In this document: positions 40,718 to 50,175 of the stretch, piece after piece | How the letters are laid out: every line of letters begins with the position of its first letter | Numbering within the stretch: the first letter of the stretch is position 1 | Source of the DNA: JABSSA01 sp039975755 | GTDB taxonomy: Bacteria; Pseudomonadota; Alphaproteobacteria; Rhodobacterales; Rhodobacteraceae | NCBI GenBank assembly: GCA_039975755.1 | Contig: JBDWGM010000008.1 | Span: forward strand, 1 to 64,000 | Length of the DNA: 64,000 nt | Direction of reading: 5' to 3' | Notes under the pieces: generated by a model | The model's database searches: none | Told to the model about the DNA's origin: nothing | Seen by the model: the letters and a program-made list of their open reading frames with translations, nothing else | Translations under genes and position numbers: made by a program

Positions 40718-41980
40718 TCAGCCGTCCGATGGCAGGATAGTCAATCCGTCTGATTTGCTTTCCAAGCCCGATACGCCTGTTTTGATGGGCGATGTCTTTT
40801 CTTGGTTTTCTTCATAAGTCTTCAACTGAGCACTTATTTCCGCACCAGAGGAAAACGCACGTTTCGGGAAAGCGAGCGTTTCGTAACTTGGCAGTTCGGG
40901 GTATTCAGTGGTGACCTCAGTGCCGGACATGCTTTCCAGAAACGCCACCAGATCAGATTTTTCTCTGTCGCTTAATCCAAGCGGCTTGATCAGCGGCGAT
41001 TTCGTTCCAAACACATCCGGTGTGCCACCTTCGTTGTAAAAGTCTACAACTTCTTCCAACGTATAGAACACTCCGTTGTGCATATATGGCGCAGAGTATT
41101 TCAGATACCGCAAAGGCGCTGTCCGAAGTTCGCCCAAATGGTCCGGGTTCTTGGTCCCGATGAACCGGCCAGGGTCGCGATCAAATGTGGAATAGACCTC
41201 TTCGTTGATACCGAACCCACGCATCATGACACGGAATGTGACCTGCAAAAGCGGGTCTTCTGTGAATGAAGGGTTTGGCGGAACGCTTGTGTTGTGGAAA
41301 CTTTCGTCAGTCGCCAGCACTCCGTTATGGCAGGCAACACAATTGCCTTTGCCGATAAAGACCAAATACCCGCGCCCTGCTTCGTTTTCCAAAGGGGCAA
41401 CGCCACGCGCAAACTGGTCGAACGCGCTGTCGGTCGAAATCAGGGTGCTTTCATAAGCCGCGATCGCTTCTGCGATCTCGTCCATGCCGGGTTCTTTGTT
41501 CCAAATCCTCTCAAAGCTTTCGACATATGCCGGAATCTGACGCAACCGTTCTTCTGCCATGGCCACATCAATGTTTCCGACAACCGACGTTCCCATCGCA
41601 CCAGGCACCTGATGCAGCAAGGATGGCACTGATGCATCCCAGTGCAAGCCACCGGTCAAATAGGCACTGTTGATGATGGTTTGCGAATTTCGCCAATGTT
41701 TGGTGCCGGGATATCCGCGCGACAGCTCTGCAGCGTCACCAAATCCGTATCTTGGATCATGGCATTCAGCACACGAGGTTGAACTGTCACCCGAAAGGCG
41801 TGGGTCAAAAAAGAGCTGTCGACCAAGCTCGATCATTTCATCGGCTTTTGGGTGATCAACCTCCAGAGGCGGTAACGCGGAAAGTGTACGTGAGCTTTGT
41901 GCCGACGCCATGGTGGCTGGCAAAGTCATTGCAAGAATCGCTGCAAAGTAATTCAGTTTCATTTTCCCGATCCCCTTCAT
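40718..41980 (-). CDS. Dihaem cytochrome c peroxidase/MauG family protein
   Basis: The 420-residue protein is exported (signal ending near MASAQ) and has two haem c sites, CAECH near residue 70 and CVACH near 220. It is of the MauG/CcpA family: ELGRQLFFDPRLSGDSSTSC, KHWRNSQTIINSAYLTGGLH, MGTSVVGNIDVAMAEERL, RGYLVFIGKGNC, APLRYLKYSAPYMHNGVF and LEEVVDFYNEGG are typical. Such enzymes reduce hydrogen peroxide or oxidise a protein partner. The first ATG overlaps the stop of the upstream gene (ATGA); a second ATG six codons later has GGGGA before it and may be the true start. It closes the operon cytochrome-cupredoxin-like-MauG-like. Confidence 0.9.
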   Translation of the reverse strand: MKGIGKMKLNYFAAILAMTLPATMASAQSSRTLSALPPLEVDHPKADEMIELGRQLFFDPRLSGDSSTSCAECHDPRYGFGDAAELSRGYPGTKHWRNSQTIINSAYLTGGLHWDASVPSLLHQVPGAMGTSVVGNIDVAMAEERLRQIPAYVESFERIWNKEPGMDEIAEAIAAYESTLISTDSAFDQFARGVAPLENEAGRGYLVFIGKGNCVACHNGVLATDESFHNTSVPPNPSFTEDPLLQVTFRVMMRGFGINEEVYSTFDRDPGRFIGTKNPDHLGELRTAPLRYLKYSAPYMHNGVFYTLEEVVDFYNEGGTPDVFGTKSPLIKPLGLSDREKSDLVAFLESMSGTEVTTEYPELPSYETLAFPKRAFSSGAEISAQLKTYEENQEKTSPIKTGVSGLESKSDGLTILPSDG

Positions 41981-42741
41981 GACAACACCAAATCAAATTT
42001 AAGATCGGCACCGTCGTCGACGACAAGCGCGCCAGTGCGTTCCCCGATTACTGGGTGCCAAATAGACAATTCGTATTGGCCCGGCGGGATGCCGTCGATT
42101 TCAAATCTTCCGTCAGAACCGGTGACGAAAAAGTAAGGCGATGGCGATGTGTAAACCCAACCTTCCATCCAGCCATGTGCGTTACAATCCAAGTTAATCA
42201 GATTGCTGCGACGAAGCTTAAGAGGAATTCGGTCTTCTTGTCCCAAACGAGGTTGGGAAAAACTGAACAGCGACCGCCGCGTCCCTTGATGGACTTCGTA
42301 GGCGTTAATGTTGTGCAAAATCGGGTCCAGATTGACGACGTAAACATCCGCCTTTTCCCAAACGATCTGGACATGCGGTTGGAAGCTACAATCGATTTGA
42401 TAGATTTTTGCTTCGTTAAATTCCGGATCCCACGCTTTTCCTGCGGTGATCCCTTTGATCTGAATGACAGCATCTGCAAGCAGACCATCTGCTGACGTTC
42501 GGATCGGATTGGTGGAACGAAACCCTTCGCCACAAATCGATTGATCCTTTGTTACGCGAACTTCGCGAGGGTCTACAGGTGGTCCAGAGTACTTAACGCT
42601 GCCGCGTAAGCTTCCTGATGTACGGGGTATATCAATTGCTTGGTAATTCTCGGGCACTTGTGCCGATATTTGCCTTGCTGCCGTAAAAAGCATCGCGCTC
42701 GATACACCGCCTAAAAGTAAATTGCGGCGCTCAAAATTCAT
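41977..42741 (-). CDS. Cupredoxin-like protein with carboxypeptidase-regulatory-like tail
   Basis: The 254-residue protein has a signal-like N-terminus (RRNLLLGGVSSAMLFTAARQ, possibly Tat). The middle part has copper-ligand-like residues in DPILHNINAYEVH and NLDCNAHGWMEGWVYT (His, Cys, His, Met in C-x2-H-x2-M), the type-1 copper pattern of cupredoxins with shortened spacing. The C-terminus GSDGRFEIDGIPPGQYELSI is a regulatory-like beta-sandwich. Relatives are labelled methylamine utilisation protein or carboxypeptidase-regulatory-like; the sequence supports an electron-transfer or copper protein. It overlaps the MauG-like gene by four bases, so a direct partnership is likely. Confidence 0.7.
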   Translation of the reverse strand: MNFERRNLLLGGVSSAMLFTAARQISAQVPENYQAIDIPRTSGSLRGSVKYSGPPVDPREVRVTKDQSICGEGFRSTNPIRTSADGLLADAVIQIKGITAGKAWDPEFNEAKIYQIDCSFQPHVQIVWEKADVYVVNLDPILHNINAYEVHQGTRRSLFSFSQPRLGQEDRIPLKLRRSNLINLDCNAHGWMEGWVYTSPSPYFFVTGSDGRFEIDGIPPGQYELSIWHPVIGERTGALVVDDGADLKFDLVLS

Positions 42742-42776
42742 TTATTTTTCCCTATTCTGACTAAAAAACACTATCC

Positions 42777-43562
42777 TTATTCTGCCCGAAAGGACTCTAC
42801 GAAACTCACTAATGACCAGATGTCTTGTACCGACAGACTGCGCCCAAAAGACGGCATTGGTGTACCGGAAATTCCCGCATAGATACGCATCCATACGTCG
42901 TTCGATGCGTTTCCACCTTTAAATCTACCTAGGGTTAGATTGGCCGGCATCACCTTGTAACCACGGGAATCAACCAGATCTGGGGACAAAATTCCGTTGC
43001 CATCCCCTTTGGGACCGTGACAGTCGATGCACCCATGTTCCGAGTACAGTGCTTTGCCCGTTTCAAAATTGGCTGACACCGGCTGCGGTGGCACCAAAAA
43101 CGGGTCAGCATATTCTGGTATTTCGGCAAATACCCGAACCGCTTCAGATAGCGCGATCCGGTCCAACGTTTCGATGTGTTTGAAGGACGGAATTCCGATT
43201 TCCGTCCCGCTTAGCCCGCCGTGATCGATCGCCTGAATGACATCGTCGCGGGTCGGGTATTCACCCAGATCGGAGGTTACGAATTTGAAGTTGCCCACTT
43301 TAAAGTCTGGTGGGCGCGGTACAAAGAACTCTGCAATAGGGCCCTGACCGTCGCCACTTGGACCATGGCAAGAAAAGCAATTCTGCAGGTACAAATCTGT
43401 CCCGCGTTGGAAAAATGCTGAGTCCAGTTCGATTTCGACGGTTTGCGCTGATGCCATGGCCGGCGGCAAAACCGAAGCCAAAAGTAGGACCAAAACCACC
43501 CGTAACCAACAACAAGCAAGGTTGCGAAATGCCTGCAAAGGCTCGTGGAAAATACACTGCAT
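42777..43562 (-). CDS. Dihaem cytochrome c
   Basis: The 261-residue protein is exported by a Sec signal (LVLLLASVLPPAMASAQ) and carries two c-type haem sites, CFSCH near residue 62 and CIDCH near 178, followed by methionine-bearing loops (VMPANLTLG and GTPMPSFG) likely to be the distal ligands. Each half reads like a class I cytochrome c; it should transfer electrons in the periplasm. It is first in the operon, 35 bases before the cupredoxin-like gene, and probably donates or accepts electrons for the MauG-like enzyme. Confidence 0.88.
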   Translation of the reverse strand: MQCIFHEPLQAFRNLACCWLRVVLVLLLASVLPPAMASAQTVEIELDSAFFQRGTDLYLQNCFSCHGPSGDGQGPIAEFFVPRPPDFKVGNFKFVTSDLGEYPTRDDVIQAIDHGGLSGTEIGIPSFKHIETLDRIALSEAVRVFAEIPEYADPFLVPPQPVSANFETGKALYSEHGCIDCHGPKGDGNGILSPDLVDSRGYKVMPANLTLGRFKGGNASNDVWMRIYAGISGTPMPSFGRSLSVQDIWSLVSFVESFRAE

Positions 43563-44631
43563 ACTCTCGTCGTTTCTTTTTTAAATTTTCAGCTAAATTG
43601 TCGCTGGCATTGTAAATTCCCCTGACCAAAGTTGAGCCAACCTTGAGCAGTCGATCCGCATTATTGTATGGCAGACTCGGATTTGCACGTTTTTTTTGCG
43701 AAAGTCCAATTTTTAAGCATAAATACCGCGAGCCGAGTCGCGGCGTCGCCGCGTCAGGCTTTGATCATCGCGTTTGATTTCAATGGATTAGGTTGTTTTT
43801 TGGCTTTTTGCGATTGTTCAAAGTTACCGTTCTGCGTTGACTTTGGCCCATAAACGTTGACGGTTGAAAGCGTTTCGCAGCCAGATACACACAGCCAAAC
43901 ACACACTTGGACCCAAGAACCTGCCCATCGTGTCGCATCTGGGTCGATCGCCTAAGTGTCACAATTTATGTCTTTAGAGTCGCCTTAGATCCAGGAAAAG
44001 GATGTGCCGCCCAGAACCTCAAGCGCACGCGTCGCGCGCCGGTCCAACGACACAGCCGTTCACACGCCTTAGCCTATCGCAAAGCGTTGTGTTAAGTGGG
44101 TTGAAGACTGGTGCCAGACTTTTCAGTGTCAGCAAGTCAATGTAGTCGGTGCTAAAAATAGCCCTAAAATAATAATCTCAAAATAACCTCAGCTGAGAAC
44201 GAGCATCCCAGCGCAAGCGCATAAAAAACCAAGGACGAAAAAGAATAATGATCGTTGGTTCACGCGTGTCTGGCGGGATCTCACAAAATCCACCTGAGTT
44301 GGTTGGTCAGTAACGTGCATAGAAATATCCTACGGAATTATAGTGATAAAATAACACTTCCAGTGGGAACTAGCAATAACGTGCAAGTGAAAATCGTCCA
44401 TGGGAGCTGCCTTCAGGAATCTCACAGGAAAAAGAACTGCACTCTATTGAAAATAAGTAATTTTTCTAAATTTCACTTGTTGCGGAAAACCGCCTGAAAT
44501 GGCGCAATCACCCGACATTGTTGCCAATTCAAACGACCCAACCACCGGTAAGAAACAAGCTTTGAGCGTCGTGCCAAATCAGTTTGTCGCACGAGGGCGC
44601 TATTGCGTCCTAACGCGGTATTCGTGACGCG
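43563..44631. other. Gene-empty stretch of about 1.07 kb
   Basis: Short frames on both strands show no family resemblance or ribosome sites. The part near 44100-44470 is AT-rich, while 43970-44090 is GC-rich. An inverted repeat TAACGCG-N10-CGCGTTA at 44611-44634 overlaps the end of the DUF1045 gene. Upstream promoter elements for the cytochrome operon should lie near 43570-43700. Confidence 0.5.
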
Positions 44632-45312
44632 TTATCCCGTCAGCGCAAAACGGTGTAATTGATGGAACCGGCCATCCTCGGCTTCGCCCAACAATGTCAA
44701 CGCATCGACTTCAAATGGGGACAATGGCACGTTTTGCAGAAGCTCTGTCAAAGCCATTTCTGCAGCTTCAAGATCGTCTTGGGTCAACTGGCCTGACAAG
44801 GTCATGTGGAAGCGAAATTCTTCCATTACATAGGGATACCCCCAGCGTCGAAGGTATTCGTCTTGCTTTGGGGTTAGCGATCGCGCGCGCCGTTTGGCGA
44901 GCTCTGCGTCACTGGGTGGCGCTCTGAAATCATCTAGGCTTTGTACTATGTGTGCGGCCAGCTGCGCCAAATCATCAGCAGCCCCATCAGGAACCAAGGC
45001 AAGGAATCCCCCCAAACGCTGCAGCTTTAATCCCGAAAGGGTCACTGCAGCCTGCGTGGAACAAACCTTGTTTAGCCGGTTTTCCAGTTCTTTTGCATTT
45101 GTTCCCGGCGCCAGACGGAACGGCGGTTTGATCGTACCATGAAACCCGTATTTTCGCGGCGTTTGCGTAATGCTTGGTACATCCACTGCTGGCGCTTTCA
45201 GAGCTGGTAGCGCCTGCCCCGTACTGCTGTCCCAGCCAAGCCACCGCGCGCCAAATTGGGCCAAGGCACTGGACGGAGCGGGTGTGTAATAGACGGCGTA
45301 TCTAGAAAACAT
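44632..45312 (-). CDS. DUF1045 protein, 2H phosphoesterase-like
   Basis: The 226-residue protein belongs to DUF1045, related to 2H phosphoesterases by two H-x-T motifs: KYGFHGTIKPPF near residue 60 and EFRFHMTLSGQL near 170. The family is often found in phosphonate (phn) operons, where a cyclic phosphate may be hydrolysed. Here no phn gene is nearby; the gene closes a nucleoside/nucleobase transport operon, suggesting action on a nucleoside phosphate or cyclic phosphate. Start: ATG giving MFSRYAVYYTP, the standard N-terminus; the longer frame upstream overlaps the amidohydrolase gene and is unlike the family. Confidence 0.85.
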   Translation of the reverse strand: MFSRYAVYYTPAPSSALAQFGARWLGWDSSTGQALPALKAPAVDVPSITQTPRKYGFHGTIKPPFRLAPGTNAKELENRLNKVCSTQAAVTLSGLKLQRLGGFLALVPDGAADDLAQLAAHIVQSLDDFRAPPSDAELAKRRARSLTPKQDEYLRRWGYPYVMEEFRFHMTLSGQLTQDDLEAAEMALTELLQNVPLSPFEVDALTLLGEAEDGRFHQLHRFALTG

Positions 45313-45367
45313 AGCGGCCTTTTGGAGGGTCTGCTCGACACTCACATGACAAATGACAGGGCAAGTG

Positions 45368-46648
45368 TCAAAGCCACGTCGCGCGTCGGTTGGTTGTGGT
45401 TGGTCTGCCCGGTAAATTGACGCTAGCATCACCACGTGCGGTCGTTGCGACCACTTTCCCCTTAGCGATCACGGCCAGTCGGGTCGCACGCAGGCGCAAC
45501 GCATCGACCGGGTTCTGCGCATCCAAAACAACCAAGGAGGCAAGTGCGCCCTTGCGCAGGCCATAGTCAGTCAGGCCCATAATCGCAGCGTTTGTTTCGG
45601 TAACCATCGTAAAGCAGCGCGCCATTTCGTCAGGATGCGTCATCTGCGCCACGTGCATCCCCATGAACGCGACGTCCAGCATATCCGCCGTGCCAAGGCT
45701 GTACCAAGGATCAAGAACACAGTCCTGCCCCCACCCGACCTGAATACCCATCGCTTGCATTTCTTTGACACGGGTCAGTCCACGCCGTTTGGGAAAGGTG
45801 TCATGACGCCCTTGAAGGACGATATTGATCAATGGATTTGGGATGGCTGAAATTTCAGCCTCAGCGATCAGTGGCAACAGTTTGGACACGTAATAATTGT
45901 CCATAGAATGCATCGAGGTCAGATGGCTTGCAGCGACGCGGTTTTGCAATCCGAGCCTTTGGGTTTGAAACGCCAATGCTTCGATATGGCGCGACATTGG
46001 ATCGTCCGTTTCATCGCAATGGATGTCGACCATCAACCCGCGATCAGCAGCGATCTGGCACAGGTCTTTCATTGAGGCCGCACCGTCTTCCATGGTCCGT
46101 TCAAAATGCGGGATGCCCCCGACGACATCCACACCCATGTCCAACGCGCGCAGCACGTTGTCACGCCCTGTCTCGGAGCGATACAGCCCGTCTTGGGGAA
46201 AGGCGACAAGTTGCAGATCGATATAGTCTTTGACGGTCTCACGCACCTGCAACATTGCAGTCACCGTGTTCAGGTGATCCGGCGTCGTGTCCACGTGGCT
46301 GCGAATGGCCAAAAGCCCCATCGAAACAGCCCAATCGCAATAGCGCAGAGCGCGTTCGACCATCTCATCGACCCTCGCCAAATCCCGCAATTCACCCCAG
46401 AGCGAAATACCTTCCAGCAATGTTCCGGAGGCATTCACGCGGGGCGTCCCATAGGACAGCGTGGCATCCATGTGGAAATGCGGATCAACAAAAGGCGGCG
46501 CGACCAGATCACCGGTTGCGTCCACCACCTGTTGGGCGTCGGCTTGGATGTTTGGAGCGATTTCAACGATGCGGTCACCGGTGATCGCGATGTCTGCGAC
46601 AGCGCCATCTGGCAAGGTGCCGCCCTTTACGATCAGGTCGAACATCAT
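45368..46648 (-). CDS. Cytosine deaminase-like amidohydrolase
   Basis: The 426-residue protein is of the CodA-type amidohydrolase group that deaminates cytosine or related bases and creatinine. The metal-ligand pairs are PPFVDPHFHMDATL near residue 58, MVDIHCDETDDP near 200, VAASHLTSMHSMD near 230 and the Asp in VGWGQDCVLDPW near 310. These match cytosine deaminase landmarks well. The gene starts with an ATGA-type four-base overlap on the upstream permease gene and lies inside a BMP-type transporter operon, so its substrate is probably an imported pyrimidine or purine base. Confidence 0.87.
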   Translation of the reverse strand: MMFDLIVKGGTLPDGAVADIAITGDRIVEIAPNIQADAQQVVDATGDLVAPPFVDPHFHMDATLSYGTPRVNASGTLLEGISLWGELRDLARVDEMVERALRYCDWAVSMGLLAIRSHVDTTPDHLNTVTAMLQVRETVKDYIDLQLVAFPQDGLYRSETGRDNVLRALDMGVDVVGGIPHFERTMEDGAASMKDLCQIAADRGLMVDIHCDETDDPMSRHIEALAFQTQRLGLQNRVAASHLTSMHSMDNYYVSKLLPLIAEAEISAIPNPLINIVLQGRHDTFPKRRGLTRVKEMQAMGIQVGWGQDCVLDPWYSLGTADMLDVAFMGMHVAQMTHPDEMARCFTMVTETNAAIMGLTDYGLRKGALASLVVLDAQNPVDALRLRATRLAVIAKGKVVATTARGDASVNLPGRPTTTNRRATWL

Positions 46649-47589
46649 CTTTCTCCCTTGTTGAATGGCACCATCAATGCTGCGGGCACTTCGGCCCTGC
46701 GGGACATCAATACCAACGCGAGTATGGACAAGACATAGGGCATCATTAGGAACACCTGATACGGTATGACCACTCCGATTTCGGTCTGTTGCAGACGGAT
46801 TTGCAACGCATCAAACGCGGCGAACAGAATGGCGCCCAGCAAGGCTTTGCCCGGTCGCCACGCGCCGAACACCACCAATGCAATGCAAATCCAACCGCGA
46901 CCGTTGACCATTTCAAAAAAGAAACTGTCGAATGCGGACATGGTCAGGAACGCGCCGCCAACTGCCATGAACCCGCTGCCCACCATGACGGCACCCATAC
47001 GGATGGCCGTCACGGACAGCCCTTGTGCGGCCACGGCTGACGGATTTTCACCCGCAGCCCGTACCGCCAAACCAAGCGGAGTGCGGTATAAAACGAACGC
47101 GGTCAAAGCCACCAAGAGGAACGCGGCATAGGTCAGCGGCGTTTGATTGAACAGAGCCGGGCCAATGATCGGCAAGTCAGACAAAAAGGGCACCGGATAT
47201 GGTTGGAAGGCTTCGATTTTTGGCGGTGATGAGACTTCGGGTAAGACGACGCGATAGGTGTAGAATGTCAGCGATGTTGCCAGCAGCGTGACCCCAATGC
47301 CAACCACGTGTTGTGACAATCCAAAGGGCACCGACAAGGTGGCATGCACCAATCCGATGGCCATTCCTGTGACCAAAGCGACGCCGACACCCCCCCACAA
47401 CGGCAGCCCAGCCCAGACGCTGATCCATCCGGCAAAAGCTCCGGCGACCATGATCCCTTCAATGCCAAGGTTCAGAACACCGGCCCGTTCGCAGATCAAT
47501 TCCCCCATCGTGGCAAAGATTAAAGGAGACGCGATACGAATGGCGGCGGCCCAGAACGACGCTGAAATCAGGATGTCGAACAGTTCCAT
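46645..47589 (-). CDS. BMP-type ABC transporter permease (second subunit)
   Basis: The 314-residue membrane protein has eight to nine hydrophobic segments and is of the BPD_transp_2/YufQ-NupQ class: CERAGVLNLGIEGIMVAGAF, GLAVRAAGENPSAVAAQGLS and MVGSGFMAVGGAFLTMSAFD are typical. Together with the neighbouring permease it forms the channel of a nucleoside importer of the YufNOPQ/BmpDEFG type. It overlaps the downstream amidohydrolase gene. Confidence 0.92.
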   Translation of the reverse strand: MELFDILISASFWAAAIRIASPLIFATMGELICERAGVLNLGIEGIMVAGAFAGWISVWAGLPLWGGVGVALVTGMAIGLVHATLSVPFGLSQHVVGIGVTLLATSLTFYTYRVVLPEVSSPPKIEAFQPYPVPFLSDLPIIGPALFNQTPLTYAAFLLVALTAFVLYRTPLGLAVRAAGENPSAVAAQGLSVTAIRMGAVMVGSGFMAVGGAFLTMSAFDSFFFEMVNGRGWICIALVVFGAWRPGKALLGAILFAAFDALQIRLQQTEIGVVIPYQVFLMMPYVLSILALVLMSRRAEVPAALMVPFNKGER

Positions 47590-47590
47590 C

Positions 47591-48658
47591 TTAATCCCTT
47601 CGCACGCGGAATTTGGTGATCAATATGGCAAGCACAGTCAGCAACAAGGCCGAGGCCAGCATGATATCCGCTAGATAGGTGGGAACACCGGCGGCGCGGC
47701 TCATGCTGTCGGCCCCGACAAAGATGGCCGCCACAAACAAGGCCGCAACAACGACGCCCAACGGATGCAACAACGCCAGCATGGCGACGACAATCCCTGT
47801 GTAGCCAAAGCCCGGCGACAGATCGAGCGTCAGCGACCCTTTTAGCCCCGAGACTTCGGAAAAACCCGCCAGCGCAGCAAGCCCGCCAGACAGCAACGCG
47901 GTTTTTAAAATGACCCGACCAACAGGAATACCTGCGAAACGTGCCGCCTCAGGGTTTTGACCAACGGCACGCATTTCAAACCCAAGGGTCGTTTTGGCGT
48001 CAATGACCCAAACCGCAACGGCCGCGATCAAAGCCAAGGCAAACCCCCAATGTAGCCTGAGGGTTTCGACGATCCGCGGCAAACGGGCTTCTGGGATCAA
48101 TCGGGCCGATTTGGGCCACCCCATACCAAGCGGGTCTTTTAAGGGGCCTTCCAAAAGATAGGACACGAACAAGAGGAAAATGAAATTCAACAACAGCGTG
48201 GTCACCACTTCGTCCACGCCCAATCGGGTTTTCAAGAGCGCTGGAATAAGCAGCAGCAGTGCGCCAGCGGTCATCGCTGTGACGGCCAGCAGAGGCAGTA
48301 AAACCGGCGCGGGCAAGGCCAATGCGCCTGTCCCCAACACGACAGTAACGACCGCCCCGACATAAAGCTGGGCTTCGGCCCCGATGTTCCAAAGCTTGGC
48401 GCGAAAGGCCACGGCGACGGCGAGCCCGGTGAAGATCAATGGCGTCGCCCGGTTCAGTGTTTCGAGTGCTGCGAATTGGGATCCAAAGGCCCCTTCAAAG
48501 ATCAGCCCAAACACCGACCATGGATTGCCGCCCGCGATCAAAGCCAGCAGCGCAGCGATGCCAAAGCTTGCCGCGATGGCCAAGATAGGCGGCACCAAAC
48601 GGCGCGACAAAGTTGGGTTTGTGATCGGTTCAAGACGCATGCGCGACCTCGGTTTCAA
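47591..48658 (-). CDS. BMP-type ABC transporter permease (first subunit)
   Basis: The 355-residue protein is the companion YufP/NupP-type permease: LWNIGAEAQLYVGAVVTVVL, GFEMRAVGQNPEAARFAGIP and LSPGFGYTGIVVAMLALLHP are typical landmarks, with about ten hydrophobic segments. It overlaps the upstream ATP-binding gene by 29 bases and is two bases from the next permease gene, so all are one operon. Confidence 0.92.
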   Translation of the reverse strand: MKPRSRMRLEPITNPTLSRRLVPPILAIAASFGIAALLALIAGGNPWSVFGLIFEGAFGSQFAALETLNRATPLIFTGLAVAVAFRAKLWNIGAEAQLYVGAVVTVVLGTGALALPAPVLLPLLAVTAMTAGALLLLIPALLKTRLGVDEVVTTLLLNFIFLLFVSYLLEGPLKDPLGMGWPKSARLIPEARLPRIVETLRLHWGFALALIAAVAVWVIDAKTTLGFEMRAVGQNPEAARFAGIPVGRVILKTALLSGGLAALAGFSEVSGLKGSLTLDLSPGFGYTGIVVAMLALLHPLGVVVAALFVAAIFVGADSMSRAAGVPTYLADIMLASALLLTVLAILITKFRVRRD

Positions 48659-50174
48659 ACCCGTCTCCGGCCATCCAGACCCCCAAGGCGTCCGGCTGCA
48701 TTGTCCCGCGTGGGAATGCAGGGCTAAGCCGCCCTTCTGAGATGACGTGGATCACATCCGACAGGGCCATAATCTCATCCAAATCTTCGGAGATCAGCAA
48801 AACGGCGGCACCCGCATCGCGGGCTTGGGCCAACCGCCCGTGGACGTAATTGACGGCCCCGATATCCAAGCCACGCACCGGTTGGTTGGCCAATATGACT
48901 TTGGGTTCGCCATCAAGCACACGCCCCAGAATGAGCTTTTGCATGTTGCCGCCTGACAACAGCCGAATACGCGTATCTGGGCCGGGGCAGCGCACATCAT
49001 ATATGTCGATCAAGTTTTCGGTGTGTTTGCGCGCGGCTTTCCAGTTGATCCAGCCCTTGCGCGCAAAATCTGTGGCATAGCGTTCCAGCATCGCGTTTTC
49101 GGTCAAGTCGAAATCCGCAATGGTTCCGGTTTTATGGCGGTCTTCTGGAATGCGGGCGATCCCTTGGGCAATGGCCGTTCTTGGCGACCAATTGCGGATC
49201 ACCTGCCCGTCAATCGACAGCGTGCCGCTGTGCGGTAGCGTCAATCCCGACAGCACATCCGACAGCGCGGCTTGACCATTTCCCGAGACGCCCGCCAATC
49301 CGGTGATTTGCCCGGCGCATAAAGACAGCGATAAGGTCTGCAATCCCGGAATCGCGCCGTTCCCAGCGGTGGAGACATCTCGCAGCTTGACGATTTCCGG
49401 TCCTGCGGGACGCGCCTCGACTGTGGGCGCGGTGACATCGCTGCCTACCATCAATGCGGCCAATTCTTCGCGTGACGTTTCATCAGTGGCGCGTAAGGCC
49501 ACCAGTTTCCCATGCCGCAGCACCAAAACACGATTGGAAATGGCCATCACTTCGTGCAGCTTGTGAGAGATGAAAACGATGGAAAGCCCGGTCCCCACGG
49601 CCTCGCGCAGGGTGGCAAACAGCGCGTCGGTTTCTTGTGGTGTTAGAACGGCAGTTGGTTCATCCAGAATGAGAATGCGGGCGTTTCGATAGAGCGCTTT
49701 GAGGATTTCCACACGCTGACGTTCGCCAACTGTCAAACGACCGACCCGCGCATTTGGATCAACCGCCAGATGAAACCGTTCGGACAATTCGGAAATGCGG
49801 GCCCGCGTGGCGCGTGCATTCAGCGATATCGCACCAAGGCCTTGCGTTCCCAGTGCGATGTTTTCCCAAACCGTCAGGTTTTCGGCCAGCGTGAAATGTT
49901 GATGCACCATGCCAACACCCGCATCCAAAGCAGCGCGCGGATTTCCGGCCGGAAGCGTTTCGCCAAACACTTCAACCGATCCTTTGTCGGCCGTGTACTG
50001 ACCAAACAGAACATTCATCAGTGTCGTTTTGCCCGCACCGTTTTCACCGAGCAACGCAATCACTTCGCCCTGCCCCAAGACAAAACTAATGTCGTCATTG
50101 GCCGTGACCGCGCCAAATGTTTTGGTGATGTTGGAAAGGCGCAGAACTGGCTGCGCCTGCTCTGCGCCAATCAT
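48630..50174 (-). CDS. BMP-type ABC transporter ATP-binding protein (two nucleotide-binding domains)
   Basis: The 514-residue protein carries two ABC domains. The first has Walker A LGENGAGKTTLMN, signature VGERQRVEILKALY and Walker B LILDEPTAVL; the second has a Walker A-like VSGNGQAALSDVL (degenerate), signature LSGGNMQKLILGRVL and Walker B-like VILANQPVRGLD. This asymmetry, in which the second site is weakened, is usual for the YufO/RbsA-like family. It energises uptake for the two permeases downstream. Confidence 0.92.
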   Translation of the reverse strand: MIGAEQAQPVLRLSNITKTFGAVTANDDISFVLGQGEVIALLGENGAGKTTLMNVLFGQYTADKGSVEVFGETLPAGNPRAALDAGVGMVHQHFTLAENLTVWENIALGTQGLGAISLNARATRARISELSERFHLAVDPNARVGRLTVGERQRVEILKALYRNARILILDEPTAVLTPQETDALFATLREAVGTGLSIVFISHKLHEVMAISNRVLVLRHGKLVALRATDETSREELAALMVGSDVTAPTVEARPAGPEIVKLRDVSTAGNGAIPGLQTLSLSLCAGQITGLAGVSGNGQAALSDVLSGLTLPHSGTLSIDGQVIRNWSPRTAIAQGIARIPEDRHKTGTIADFDLTENAMLERYATDFARKGWINWKAARKHTENLIDIYDVRCPGPDTRIRLLSGGNMQKLILGRVLDGEPKVILANQPVRGLDIGAVNYVHGRLAQARDAGAAVLLISEDLDEIMALSDVIHVISEGRLSPAFPRGTMQPDALGVWMAGDGFETEVAHAS

Positions 50175-50175
50175 G

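Noticed and set aside
44255..44497. An 80-codon frame in the 1.07-kb gap
   Set aside because: Mixed composition, no ribosome site and no recognisable motif; treated as non-coding.
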